A stretch of DNA of 64,000 nt from Paenibacillus melissococcoides. GTDB taxonomy: Bacteria > Bacillota > Bacilli > Paenibacillales > Paenibacillaceae. The stretch covers positions 310,001-374,000 of the forward strand of contig CALYLO010000004.1 in NCBI GenBank assembly GCA_944800085.1, in the 5' to 3' direction. A program made the translations under genes and the position numbers. The notes below the pieces were generated by a model, which saw only the letters and a list, made by a program, of their open reading frames with translations, searched no databases and had not been told where the DNA came from. Positions within the stretch are counted from its first letter, which is position 1; every line of letters starts with the position of its first letter. Below are positions 49,778 through 58,921 of this stretch, in pieces.

Positions 49778-50434
49778 TTATTTGTCTTTTATTTGCTCCA
49801 TCAATTTCTTTTTCTGCTCACGGTATGCCTTCAAGGCAGCCTCCATTACCTCAATTTCATCTGGAGTATATTTTTCTGATCCACCGTAGAAGTTCATGCC
49901 CACGGGTTCATTTGCTTCAGCCTGTTGAATCAGTGATTCCACGGCTTCAAGAACTGAATGCTTGAAGCGGGAACTATTACTTTGCTGAATTTTGCTACAG
50001 AATGCCTTGAAGTTTTCATCACTGTAAAGAATGCTAATTGTCATTTTAACTTTTTCTTTAGTGATTATTTTCTCCATCGAATTAAAAAACTCGTCATACT
50101 TTACATGTTTTCTCTTGATCAAACTCTGGAGCTTAGTGAAGCGATCACGTAACTTTTCGTTCAACTCTGAATCAAGAAAAAACGGGTGTTTTTCTTCGTC
50201 AGTCAAATCATCCAAGTATCCGGCCTTTTCCATGAGATCAAAATAGGAGTAGTTATATGCCTCTGAAAGTTTCTTTAATGTCTCAGGGGTGGGTTTTATA
50301 GGCTTGTTAGTACCTCGCCGGTAACCTTTCTCAATGTCTGCGATGTAGGTGTGACTCAACTCGGTCAAAGCCGCAATATCCCTGAGGCTTCTTTTCCCTC
50401 TCAGTTCCCTTAGAAACTCGCCTAATTCATTCAT
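49778..50434 (-). CDS. CI-type XRE repressor
   Basis: 218 aa. HTH at about 5-62 (GEFLRELRGKRSLRDIAALT, SHTYIADIEKGYRRG). The rest is helical with no LexA-like peptidase site, which agrees with cleavage by a separate ImmA protease. AAGGAG lies about 10 nt before 50434. It faces the Cro-like gene across operator sequences. Confidence 0.88.
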   Translation of the reverse strand: MNELGEFLRELRGKRSLRDIAALTELSHTYIADIEKGYRRGTNKPIKPTPETLKKLSEAYNYSYFDLMEKAGYLDDLTDEEKHPFFLDSELNEKLRDRFTKLQSLIKRKHVKYDEFFNSMEKIITKEKVKMTISILYSDENFKAFCSKIQQSNSSRFKHSVLEAVESLIQQAEANEPVGMNFYGGSEKYTPDEIEVMEAALKAYREQKKKLMEQIKDK

Positions 50435-50481
50435 ATCTACATAACTCCTTAATCCCAATGATACTTAAAACCTGATACATA

Positions 50482-50581
50482 TTGTAAAACAAAATTTACA
50501 AAAAGAAAAGTATAACATAAATTTTCCTAAAAAAATAGAATTGATGTTCGTGTTTTTTTGGAATAGACTTGAACTTGTAAA
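50482..50581. promoter_or_regulatory. Lysogeny switch operators and cro promoter
   Basis: TTGTAAA-N6-TTTACAA is a perfect 7-bp inverted repeat at 50482-50501. A further half site TTGTAAA is at 50575-50581, near the start point of a promoter TTGATG-N17-TAGACT (50541-50569) toward the Cro-like gene. These are the likely operators of the CI/Cro switch. Confidence 0.7.
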
Positions 50582-50616
50582 CAATGTGCAACAGAAAGAG
50601 AGGTGAATTATGCAGG

Positions 50617-50886
50617 ATGAACAATATTGTGAAATACCTTCGGCGAAGCAAAGACTTTGATTTAACACAAGATGAATTGGCGGATCTCATTGGTGTTTCC
50701 AGAGCGACCATTTCATCGATTGAGAATGGGGCGAATACATCTATTGACATCGCTTTACGTATTTCTAAAGTTTTTCAAATGGATCCACGAGAAATTTTTT
50801 TTACACATGATGTTGCACAAAGTTTACAGAATGGTGTTAGCAAGCAGCAAGAGTTGACGGATGTGGAAACAGAGGTGCCACTATGA
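50617..50886 (+). CDS. Cro-like XRE regulator
   Basis: 89 aa. HTH at about 5-60 (LTQDELADLIGVSRATISSIENG). First rightward gene across from the repressor, so Cro by position. The AGAGGTGA ribosome site is 10 nt upstream of 50617. Confidence 0.85.
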   Translation: MNNIVKYLRRSKDFDLTQDELADLIGVSRATISSIENGANTSIDIALRISKVFQMDPREIFFTHDVAQSLQNGVSKQQELTDVETEVPL

Positions 50887-51383
50887 GCAGAACCAAAATT
50901 TCGAAAGAGCGGCTGCTTAGGACGGCCGAACGGGCAGGGACCTCAATTGAGTTCCATCCGCAAAGCCCTTGTTGGGCGAAGGAGCCGGGGGATGTCAGTT
51001 GGAAGAGATGGATTCAGCTTTACTACAGAATAGATGCAAGAATCCGAAAAGCAAAAATGATAGAAAGCAGAAGCTGGATTCTGTCAGGCACGGATTCACA
51101 AACTGCATTCGGAAAGTTCCTTCGAGAGGAACGGATGCGCAAGAAAATGACATTGACTAAACTGTCGTTTGCATCTGGCGTGAGTGTGGCCCAAATTTCA
51201 AGAATCGAAACCGGACAGCGAAGATCGCCGCGTCCGGAAACAATCTGGAAACTATCAAAGGGCTTAGGTCTGGATTACGAACTGCTTATGAAAGTCGCCG
51301 GATATTTAGACATGGGGGAGGGAGCAACAGATGAATCAACAAGCGCTAATCGAAAGCAAGACACTGCGGGAATCGGTCATTGA
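50883..51383 (+). CDS. XRE regulator with N-terminal extension
   Basis: 166 aa. Residues 1-75 have no known motif; residues 76-140 form an HTH (GKFLREERMRKKMTLTKLSF, SVAQISRIETGQRR). ATGA overlap with the Cro-like gene. Possibly a second early regulator. Confidence 0.75.
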   Translation: MSRTKISKERLLRTAERAGTSIEFHPQSPCWAKEPGDVSWKRWIQLYYRIDARIRKAKMIESRSWILSGTDSQTAFGKFLREERMRKKMTLTKLSFASGVSVAQISRIETGQRRSPRPETIWKLSKGLGLDYELLMKVAGYLDMGEGATDESTSANRKQDTAGIGH

Positions 51384-52179
51384 CCGTACAGACGTACTGG
51401 AAAAGGTAAAGAAGCTGACAATGCTGCCGGATGACTTGCATGTAAGCGTAGAGATGGCCGCGGAGTATTACGAAGTAGGAAAAGAAGCAATTAATTCTTG
51501 CATCAAAGACAACAGAGGAGAATTGGAGTCTGACGGGTTGCGAGTATTGACGGGAAATGAACTGAAGTCCTTTAAGGACATGGGTTTAATTGGAAAGAAT
51601 GCATCGGCCTTCACTGTCATCCCACGGCGGGCAGTCCTCCGCATCGGAATGCTCTTACGGGACAGCACCATTGCCCAGACGGTGCGGAGCTACTTACTGG
51701 ATGCAGAGCAGTCGCACCCGGTCAGGGAATCGGCCGACACGCTACATTTCCGAAAAGAGATGATGTTCCTTGAGGCGGCGAGCAATATACTCCGGCTGCC
51801 GGAAAGCGGGAAGCTCAAGCTGATGGGCGACTTTGCTAAAGCGCATCGCCTCAATGTTCCATTACCAGCATACGCGGTCAATGAGGATGTTACGGAATCA
51901 GCGACAGTCCTGCTGAAAAAGCATGGTGCACCGTTCGGGGCTGCAAGGTTCAACACCCTGCTAATACAACACGGGCTGCTGGAGGAGCGGGAGCGGCCTT
52001 CCAGCAAAGGCGGAGTAAAGATGTTCAAGTCCCTCACTGAGACAGGGTTGAAATACGGGAAGAACATCATTAGCCCGGCCAACCCAAGAGAGACACAGCC
52101 TCACTACTACGCCAGCAAATTTGAGGAGCTATTAAAGATCATCAAGAATCCGGGAGGTGGTCACAATGCCGATTCCTGA
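51331..52179 (+). CDS. Phage antirepressor-like protein
   Basis: 282 aa. N-terminal part (40-120) VSVEMAAEYYEVGKEAINSC then RRAVLRIGMLLRDSTIAQTV is like ANT/Rha-type antirepressors; the C-terminal part (200-275) LTETGLKYGKNIISP and QPHYYASKFEELLKII is typical for this class. It probably blocks repressor or shifts early expression. GGGAGGGAG upstream; overlaps the preceding gene by 53 nt. Confidence 0.7.
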   Translation: MNQQALIESKTLRESVIDRTDVLEKVKKLTMLPDDLHVSVEMAAEYYEVGKEAINSCIKDNRGELESDGLRVLTGNELKSFKDMGLIGKNASAFTVIPRRAVLRIGMLLRDSTIAQTVRSYLLDAEQSHPVRESADTLHFRKEMMFLEAASNILRLPESGKLKLMGDFAKAHRLNVPLPAYAVNEDVTESATVLLKKHGAPFGAARFNTLLIQHGLLEERERPSSKGGVKMFKSLTETGLKYGKNIISPANPRETQPHYYASKFEELLKIIKNPGGGHNADS

Positions 52180-52294
52180 TGAAATTCTTGACCAACTGGC
52201 CGAGAGATACCAACGTGCCTGCATCGACTCGGACCGCTACCCATTCGGACGATGGGCCGCGGTGGAGGCAGAGAAGATGGGGTTCAGATTATAA
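52166..52294 (+). CDS. Small phage protein
   Basis: 42 aa (MPIPDEILDQLAERYQRACI...). GGGAGGTGG upstream, 14 nt overlap with the antirepressor-like gene. A longer frame read across 52179-52433 is an overlap artefact of this gene and the next. Confidence 0.6.
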   Translation: MPIPDEILDQLAERYQRACIDSDRYPFGRWAAVEAEKMGFRL

Positions 52295-52311
52295 ACGGGA
52301 GGTGATGGAGA

Positions 52312-52446
52312 ATGTCGAAGCTGCAAAGAATGCGCGTATGCTTGAACCTGCTACAACTGGAGGAAACGGCGGAATCTCAAGAAATGCGCCGGGTCTACCG
52401 CCAGCAATACGAGCTGCTGAAGCACAAGGCTAAGAAAGGAGAATGA
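52312..52446 (+). CDS. Small helical phage protein
   Basis: 44 aa (MSKLQRMRVCLNLLQLEETA, then QQYELLKHKAKKGE). GGAGGTGATGG upstream of the ATG. Not recognised. Confidence 0.6.
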   Translation: MSKLQRMRVCLNLLQLEETAESQEMRRVYRQQYELLKHKAKKGE

Positions 52447-52449
52447 AAC

Positions 52450-52638
52450 ATGGATCGATTTGAACAGGGGCTACCGGATCCGCAGGAAGCCGAGGTTATC
52501 GACTACTGCCCATGCGGCGGTGAAATTTATGTCGGCCAGAATGTAGTAAGGAAAGGGAAAGAACTGTATTGCAGTTTTGAATGCCTGGCCGACTCAATGG
52601 GCGCCGTTACCATCGCGGCAGGGGGGGAAGAAGCATGA
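52450..52638 (+). CDS. Small zinc-finger protein
   Basis: 62 aa. CPCGGEIYVGQ and CSFECLADSM give a likely treble-clef zinc site. AAAGGAG is 9 nt upstream. Overlaps the AbrB-like gene by 4 nt. Confidence 0.7.
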   Translation: MDRFEQGLPDPQEAEVIDYCPCGGEIYVGQNVVRKGKELYCSFECLADSMGAVTIAAGGEEA

Positions 52639-52886
52639 GCAAAACGACGGGCATCGTCCGACACATTGACAATGTTGGCAGGATCGTCATTCCGGCAGAA
52701 TTACGGTCCACTCTGGGCATGCCGGAGGGAACGGCCGTTTCAATTGAATCGAATGGTGTCAGCATAACCGTTCGCAAATATGCACCAAGCTGCACGTTCT
52801 GCGAAAGCCTAGAGCGGATGGATTCATTCAAGGGCAAGCCGGTCTGTCAAAAATGTAAGGCGAAGATCGCGGAAGGGGAGGGGTAA
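52635..52886 (+). CDS. AbrB-like regulator with zinc ribbon
   Basis: 83 aa. Residues 1-48 are an AbrB/SpoVT swapped-hairpin DNA-binding domain (GIVRHIDNVGRIVIPAELR). Residues 52-78 carry CTFCES and CQKCKAK, a zinc ribbon not seen in host AbrB. Possible transition-state regulator mimic acting on early phage or host genes. Confidence 0.85.
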   Translation: MSKTTGIVRHIDNVGRIVIPAELRSTLGMPEGTAVSIESNGVSITVRKYAPSCTFCESLERMDSFKGKPVCQKCKAKIAEGEG

Positions 52887-52888
52887 GC

Positions 52889-54394
52889 TTGGCAATCACA
52901 TTCAATAAATTGGGCCTCGTGTGCTTCAAAAACCATAGGGACCTAACCGTCAACTTTGGGCCTATCACACGCATCACTGGCGCAAACGGCGAAGGAAAAT
53001 CCAGCATCGGCGAATCCATTCCCTGGGCTCTTTACGGAGTGGACACGTTCGGTAGCAAAACAGACCCATCACCGACTACATATGAGTTTGAGCAGGTCGA
53101 GGCTCATTTGCTGCTGACGGTTGATGATAAACGAATCCTTCTGAGCAGGGTGCTTCCCAAAGGAAAGGCAGCGCGCTTCTACATCAATGAGGTTCCGAAA
53201 AAGGCAAAAGAATATGAAGCGTTCGTTGAGCAATTGTTCGACAAGCAATTATTCCTATCATTATTCACGCCAACCTATTTCTTTACGCAACATTGGGAAG
53301 AGCAGCGGGCACAACTGCTGCGGTATGTGCTGCCGCCATCGAACAAGGAAGTATTCGCCCAACTGCCTGCGCCGCAGGCGGACAAGCTAGCCGCGTTGGT
53401 CAAGAAGAAATCTCTTGATGACCTCGAAGCACAGCACAAAGAAAACCGCCGGAAACAAGACAAGGCGCTAATCGCTGCCAAGAGCCGCACAAAAACGCTG
53501 GAGGAGCAGCTGCATGCTATGCCGGACATCGACGGTATCGACTCCGCGGCGCTCGCCGAGAAGCTGCGCGAGGTGGACGAAAAACTCGCCAACATCAAGA
53601 GTGAACAAGCCAAAGCACGTGAGAACAACAGCCGGATCGAGCGCTTAAAGACTCAACTTCAAGTGACGCTGGACGGAGCGAACAAAGTCCGGGAAGACTT
53701 TACGAAAATGAAGGCGGAACCGGTTGAGGGTACTTGCACCGTGTGTGGACAGACGCTGGCCGAGGAAGCGGCTGCCGTTGCCGCGGGGAACAAACAGAAG
53801 CAGATGGATGAATTCCGCAGCAGATATCAGATGTTATCTGATCAATACTCCCGAATGAAAGAGGAACTTGCGGTCCTGAAGGTGATAGAGGTTGATGATA
53901 CATCCGAACTCTTCCAGCGGCGCGCCGAGATCGAAGCGGAGCTGAAGGCGCTCGAAGCACAGGATCGCCTGGCGCTCGCCATCGAAGAGGCCAAGCAGGA
54001 CGAAAAGGCTATCCACGACAGCTATACGGAGTCGGTGTTCATTCTCGATACGATAAAGGCATTCCGTGCCAAGGAAGCGGAGCTGATGGCGGAGAAGGTC
54101 GGCGGGTTGTTCGAAACGCTGACGCTGAAGTTATTCCAAGAGAACAAGACGGACGGCGAGCAGAAGCCGCACTTCGAGGTTGAAATGGATGGGAAGCCCT
54201 ACCGGAAGCTATCCACAGCAGAAAAGATTCTGGCAGGGCTCGAACTTATCAGCGTCTTGAGCCAACAAAGCGGTGTTGCAGCACCAGTCTTCGTTGATAA
54301 CGCTGAATCGATCATCTCATACAAAGCTCCTAACAGTCAATTGATAGAATGCCGTGTAGCGGACATGCCGCTTACGGTTCAGGAGGTGCAGTAG
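52889..54394 (+). CDS. SbcC/Rad50-like ATPase
   Basis: 501 aa from TTG. Walker A GANGEGKSS at residues 31-39, coiled coil from about 165-390 with a CxxC zinc hook (CTVCGQ near 288), then the ABC signature area LSTAEKILAGLELI and a D-box-like VFVDNAESI. This is a short phage version of SbcC/Rad50. It lies at the head of the recT group, so it serves phage recombination or end processing; no SbcD-type nuclease is next to it, but an MBL-fold protein is (55996). Confidence 0.9.
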   Translation: MAITFNKLGLVCFKNHRDLTVNFGPITRITGANGEGKSSIGESIPWALYGVDTFGSKTDPSPTTYEFEQVEAHLLLTVDDKRILLSRVLPKGKAARFYINEVPKKAKEYEAFVEQLFDKQLFLSLFTPTYFFTQHWEEQRAQLLRYVLPPSNKEVFAQLPAPQADKLAALVKKKSLDDLEAQHKENRRKQDKALIAAKSRTKTLEEQLHAMPDIDGIDSAALAEKLREVDEKLANIKSEQAKARENNSRIERLKTQLQVTLDGANKVREDFTKMKAEPVEGTCTVCGQTLAEEAAAVAAGNKQKQMDEFRSRYQMLSDQYSRMKEELAVLKVIEVDDTSELFQRRAEIEAELKALEAQDRLALAIEEAKQDEKAIHDSYTESVFILDTIKAFRAKEAELMAEKVGGLFETLTLKLFQENKTDGEQKPHFEVEMDGKPYRKLSTAEKILAGLELISVLSQQSGVAAPVFVDNAESIISYKAPNSQLIECRVADMPLTVQEVQ

Positions 54395-54397
54395 TCA

Positions 54398-54889
54398 GTG
54401 ATAGACATAAAAAGCTGCGTCGCATGTGGGTGGGGTAGAAGTTTTACACCGCCAAATGAAATTGACCAACAGGAAAAGAAGCACGGCGAATACATCTGCG
54501 TGAAATGTGAGGACGTCTTCGAAAGCATTCTTAATGCGCCAAAAGGGGAAGAGTTCACAATCAACAAGGGATATGGCTCGCCTTGTGAAGCTCTCATTAC
54601 TGATACCAATATTTATTATTTTGACGGCCCGAAAGTATCCGATCCCAATAGCAGCTTCCTTGGCTTCGGCGGATGTTGGTTTTTAGTCACTAAGACATAT
54701 CCACTTGAATACGGGGAAGTTCGTAAGGTGATGGTCACGAACAACCTTTGGCATAGTAGACGGGTGCCTGCAAGTTATCGGGAACGGCTACGACAGGCAG
54801 ACAAGATTGATTCAACCGTTGTTGGCATCGAACGAAGTCAACTGGTTGATTTTAAGAAGTTGCTGAACGGCATTCCATATCTCAACTAG
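54398..54889 (+). CDS. Hypothetical zinc-binding phage protein
   Basis: 163 aa from GTG. CVACGWGRSF and CVKCEDVFE form a zinc site near the start; the rest is beta-rich. Between SbcC-like and RecT genes. Function not recognised. Confidence 0.65.
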   Translation: MIDIKSCVACGWGRSFTPPNEIDQQEKKHGEYICVKCEDVFESILNAPKGEEFTINKGYGSPCEALITDTNIYYFDGPKVSDPNSSFLGFGGCWFLVTKTYPLEYGEVRKVMVTNNLWHSRRVPASYRERLRQADKIDSTVVGIERSQLVDFKKLLNGIPYLN

Positions 54890-54905
54890 TAGGGGGCGAG
54901 ATATC

Positions 54906-55064
54906 TTGAAAAACGGCAAAAAGCCAACGCGTCGCCAGAAGAGCGCTATCGAGTGGGCAGGGCTTAGCCCTGAAAAATGGCTTGTCGCAAAGTCCGTCGG
55001 CGGCATGCTCCACTTAATTCATAGATTTACAAACAAGGAACGCATTATACCAATGGGGGAATGA
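54906..55064 (+). CDS. DUF6906-like small protein
   Basis: 52 aa from TTG. KNGKKPTRRQKSAIEWAGLS then WLVAKSVGG and LHLIHRFTN is the typical DUF6906 phage protein pattern. Its stop overlaps the recT region start. Confidence 0.75.
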   Translation: MKNGKKPTRRQKSAIEWAGLSPEKWLVAKSVGGMLHLIHRFTNKERIIPMGE

Positions 55065-55069
55065 GAGAA

Positions 55070-55999
55070 ATGAGCAAATCCACAGCAGTTCAAATCAATA
55101 CACAAGCGGTTGTCGGCGGCTTCTCGCAGTCGGAGCTCGACACCTTAAAATCTACTATTGCCCGCGGCACAACGGATGAGCAGTTTGCGCTTTTCGTTCA
55201 AACATGCGCACGCTCCGGACTTAATCCATTTCTGAATCAGATTTACTGCATTGTGTACAACGGCAAGAACGGCCCTGTGATGAGCATCCAGATCGCCGTA
55301 GAAGGTGTCGTTGCTTTGGCTAAGAAACATCCACAATACAAGGGATTTATCGCCGCATAAATCCGACAAAATGATCATTTCAAGGCAAAGATTCATACCG
55401 GAGAAGTCGAGCACGAACCGGATGTGATGAACCCGGGGGAAACGATCGGCGCGTACTGCATCGCATATCGTGAGAATGCTCCAAATGTATTGGTCATTGT
55501 GCGGAGGGATCAGGTCGAACACCTGCTCAAAGGACGTAACGGCGATATGTGGCGGGATTACTTTGATGACATGGTAGTGAAGCATGCAATCAAGCGAGCG
55601 TTCAAGCGTCAGTTCGGGATTGAGGTTTCAGAAGATGAATACGTCCAGCCGAACTCGCTTGAGAATACGCCATCTTATGAGCCACCAGCGCGCCGCGACA
55701 TCACGGCCGAGGCGAGCCAATCGGAGCCGGAGAAGCTGACGAAGCCGAAACCGCAACCACAACCGCCATCCGATGACACGGAGACAAAGAAGGTACGCCG
55801 GCAGATCGTAGCGGCATTCAAAAAGCTGGGCATCACAGATGAAAAGGCAATGGCGGAGTACACCGCGAAGCGCATGAAGCAGAAGGGCGACAAGCCAACG
55901 CTGCAGGAGCTTACGGGCCTCCTTAAAATCATGGAACTGGAGATCGAGGAGCAGCAGGACATCGCCGCAGCCGCTAGCGGGCTGGAGCCACTGGAATGA
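55070..55999 (+). pseudogene. recT: RecT recombinase, interrupted by an in-frame stop
   Basis: A 309-codon frame encodes a RecT/Bet single-strand annealing protein: FALFVQTCARSGLNPFLNQI, VMSIQIAVEGVVALAKKHPQY, KIHTGEVEHEPDV, and AIKRAFKRQFGIEVSEDE. It is broken by TAA at 55358-55360, after residue 96 (KGFIAA), where relatives have Glu or Ser. Sequence after the stop is in the same frame and fully conserved, so a single base change (for example GAA to TAA) explains it. The C-terminal 90 residues are variable and Lys/Pro/Gln rich. Either the gene is inactive or the stop is read through; a sequencing error is also possible. Confidence 0.85.
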
Positions 56000-56748
56000 T
56001 ACAGGTCAAGGTTCTCGCATCCGGTTCGTCCGGCAACTGCATCTGGCTCGGTAACGGAGAGGTCAACATCCTGGTTGATGTAGGCCTCCCAAAGACCAAG
56101 ATCGAGAAAATCATGCTGCAGCAGGGGATCGACCCGACGAAGATCGAGGCAATTTTCATCACGCACGAGCATGGGGATCACATCAAAGGCATCGCCCTGG
56201 CCGAAAAGTACAAGATCCCGGTACATGCCAGCGCGGGGACATTGAAAGGCATAGGGGACGTAGAAACGGCTTCCCCCATGCGTCCGGATGCACTGATTAT
56301 GTTCAACGCGTTCGATGATTCAATAATGCGAGTTCGTCCCTTCGCCGTCTCCCATGATGCATATGAGCCGTTTGGCTTTACAGTGCAGGATAAGGATACG
56401 AAAGTCAGCATCATGATGGATACCGGCACGGTGACGGGGCAGATGCTGAAGGCCATGGAAGACAGCGATATCTATGTTTTCGAATGCAATCACGATGTAG
56501 ATATGCTGACCAACGGGGAGTATCCGGAGATCACCAAGTCCCGGATTCTCTCCGACACCGGGCACTTGTCGAATCAGGCCGCGGCGGCAGCGCTGGCCCG
56601 GTTGCTGCGAGGCAAGGGGGAGCATATTTATCTGACGCACATGAGCAGCAGTAACAATATGCCGGCGCTCGCCGAAATGACAGTGAAGCGGGCGCTGCGG
56701 GCGAAGGGACTCAAGGCAGGGGAGCATTATTATTTACACGTTGTTTAG
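55996..56748 (+). CDS. MBL-fold metallo-hydrolase in the recT operon
   Basis: 250 aa. Metal site THEHGDHIKG (HxHxDH), then VHASAG, SHDAYEPFGF, DTGTVTGQML and SDTGHLSNQAA. Similar to YycJ/WalJ-type nucleases. Phages often carry this gene beside recT, where it may act as the exonuclease partner. ATGA overlap with recT. Confidence 0.9.
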   Translation: MIQVKVLASGSSGNCIWLGNGEVNILVDVGLPKTKIEKIMLQQGIDPTKIEAIFITHEHGDHIKGIALAEKYKIPVHASAGTLKGIGDVETASPMRPDALIMFNAFDDSIMRVRPFAVSHDAYEPFGFTVQDKDTKVSIMMDTGTVTGQMLKAMEDSDIYVFECNHDVDMLTNGEYPEITKSRILSDTGHLSNQAAAAALARLLRGKGEHIYLTHMSSSNNMPALAEMTVKRALRAKGLKAGEHYYLHVV

Positions 56749-56760
56749 GGGGTGTGAGCG

Positions 56761-57615
56761 GTGCAGGCGGGATGGATCAAGATTCACAGGAAAATAGCAG
56801 ACAACATGATATTCAAAGATCCATTCTTCCTGAAACTATGGATGCTCTGCTTATTAAAAGCCGCTCACAAGCCCTATCGACAATTCATAGGAAAAAAATC
56901 AATTCCTTTACAAGCGGGGCAGTTTACCACAGGGCGGACCTCATTAGCGGGAGAGTTTAACGATGGTTTGCAGAAGAAAGACCAACGCAGCCCCGCGACC
57001 ATCTGGCGAATGCTGCAGGTGCTTGAACGCGAAGAGATGGTCATGATTAGCTCCAACCGCAGCCATAGCATTGTGACTGTCCTCAACTGGAGCGAGTACC
57101 AGGATGAGAGCGGGCCGGGGGCGGCGCCGGAACCGGATACAGGCGGAGACAATCCGGAAGCCACCCAGCCGCCCGCCAAGCCGACGAAGAAGAAGCCGGA
57201 GAAGTTCGCGGAGGACAGCACTTATTACAAGATGGCCACCTACTTCCGGGAAAAGGTGGATGCCATGGCCGCTGAACATGGGCTGCAGCACTTGACCAAG
57301 CGTGCAAACATGCAAAGCTGGGCGAAGGATTTTCAGTTGCTTGTTGAGCGCGACGGCCAAAAGGATAAGTATCTGATTCTTGCGGTAATGGAATGGGTGG
57401 TGCAAGACGACTTTTGGATGGACAAGGTTCTATCTGCAAAGAAATTTAGGGAGCAGTTCCCGAAGCTTGTACTTGCTATGCAAAAGGAAAAAAAGAAGCC
57501 ACATATGCCGACCACGCGGGAACGGCAGCAGCAACTGGATTACGATGATAAATTACGGGAATGGGTGATGCAGGGTGAAAACCCAGATGATTTCAGATAT
57601 GACGACACTTCATGA
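56761..57615 (+). CDS. Phage replication initiator, DnaD-like organiser
   Basis: 284 aa from GTG. The N-terminus WIKIHRKIADNMIFKDPFFLKLW and GQFTTGRTSLAGEF is the phage replisome organiser winged helix; QRSPATIWRMLQVLEREEMV is the HTH. A Pro/Lys linker follows (about 118-150). It should bind the phage origin and load DnaB. Overlaps the helicase gene. Confidence 0.85.
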   Translation: MQAGWIKIHRKIADNMIFKDPFFLKLWMLCLLKAAHKPYRQFIGKKSIPLQAGQFTTGRTSLAGEFNDGLQKKDQRSPATIWRMLQVLEREEMVMISSNRSHSIVTVLNWSEYQDESGPGAAPEPDTGGDNPEATQPPAKPTKKKPEKFAEDSTYYKMATYFREKVDAMAAEHGLQHLTKRANMQSWAKDFQLLVERDGQKDKYLILAVMEWVVQDDFWMDKVLSAKKFREQFPKLVLAMQKEKKKPHMPTTRERQQQLDYDDKLREWVMQGENPDDFRYDDTS

Positions 57616-58920
57616 TCTGGCGGCGGAACAAGCGGTGCTAGGCTCCATATTCCTGGATTCCGCAGCAATCAATGACATTATGTTTCTATCCCCGAGGGAC
57701 TTTGCAAATGAGCAGCATAAGTTGATTTTCGAGGTCATGCTTCATCTATCAAAAAATGATATTCCTATCGACATTGTGACATTAACAAGCGAGTTTCAAA
57801 AATTCGATCGATTGAAGGATATGGGCAGCGTCTCATATCTCTCACGGCTGGCTGGCTCGGCGCCGTCGGCCGCGAACGTCGAATATTACGCAAAAATCGT
57901 ACGCTCAAAAGCTATCCGTCGGCGGGCAATTGAATACGGGAATAAGCTGATTGAAATGGCTGGCGAAGAATTTGAAACGGATGAGGAATTCTTGGCCGCG
58001 GTTGAGGAAGAGATTTTGGAGCTCAGGCCGACCACCTTCACGAAGATGAGAAGCTTTAAAGAGTCCAGGGAGGACTATTTAATCACCTGAAGGAGAAGGC
58101 GGCAAAACTCAAGACAGGGTTGTTCAAACAATACGACGAATGGGCTCAGTTGTGGCGCGGGTGGCTCTACATTCTGGCCGGACGGCCGGGTGTCGGGAAG
58201 ACGGCGAAGGCCCTTCAGATGGCCTATGGCATCGCCGAATTTAATCCAGGCGCGGGCGCCATACTCATCTGGTCGCAGGAAATGGACGAAAACGAAGTGA
58301 AAGACCGGATGGTATCAATGGTTGCGGGCGTGAACTACCCTCGCCTTATCAACAAAGGCGGTCCGGAAGGCTTCACGGATAAGGAATGGGAAAAGATCGA
58401 GATGGCCTACTACAAGATCGAGCGGCTGCCAATCCACGTCCAGGACTCCGCCGGCGTTACCATCGACGAAATCCGCGCCACGGTCAAGCAGTTTCGAAAG
58501 CGGTACGGCAAAGTGGCTGCTGTCATTGTGGACTATCTCCAGATCATGGAGATACCGCAGAAAAAGAGCGAGACGCGGGCGCAGGCTATCGGAAAAGTTA
58601 CGCGGACCGCGAAGCACATCGCCCGCCGCAACAAGCTGGTTTTCATCCTGCTATCACAGCTCGACCGTTCCGTCGATAACGAGGAGCCGAAGCTCCGCCA
58701 CCTGAAAGAGTCCGGCAGCATCGAACAGGATGCCGACGTTGTAGAATTCCTTTGGTACAACCACAACGACCAGCCGGACCGAACCAAGAAGATGATCGAT
58801 TCCATCTTTGCCAAGGGGCGGAATGTGGGAGTGAATCGCTTCCGCTTAGAATTCCAGTGGTGGTACCAGAAATTCGTCGAGGTCCCGAAAGAACTGCCGA
58901 AGACGAAAAAGGTGAAATGA
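57587..58920 (+). pseudogene. DnaB-type replicative helicase, frameshifted
   Basis: N-terminal part (57587-58090): HDLAAEQAVLGSIFLDSAAI and LSRLAGSAPSAANVEYYAKI, typical DnaB-N. After SREDYL the frame ends at TGA 58088-58090. One base lower the next frame continues with NHLKEKAAKLKTGLFKQYDEW, then Walker A AGRPGVGKTA, Walker B AVIVDYLQIM and LRHLKESGSIEQDADVV to 58920. A missing T in the run at 58078-58080 explains it. Either the helicase is lost (host DnaC would have to serve), or this is a sequencing error. Confidence 0.85.
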
Positions 58921-58921
58921 C

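Noticed and set aside
52179..52433. 84-aa frame after the antirepressor-like gene
   Set aside because: It lies out of frame over two small genes (52166-52294 and 52312-52446) that have good ribosome sites.
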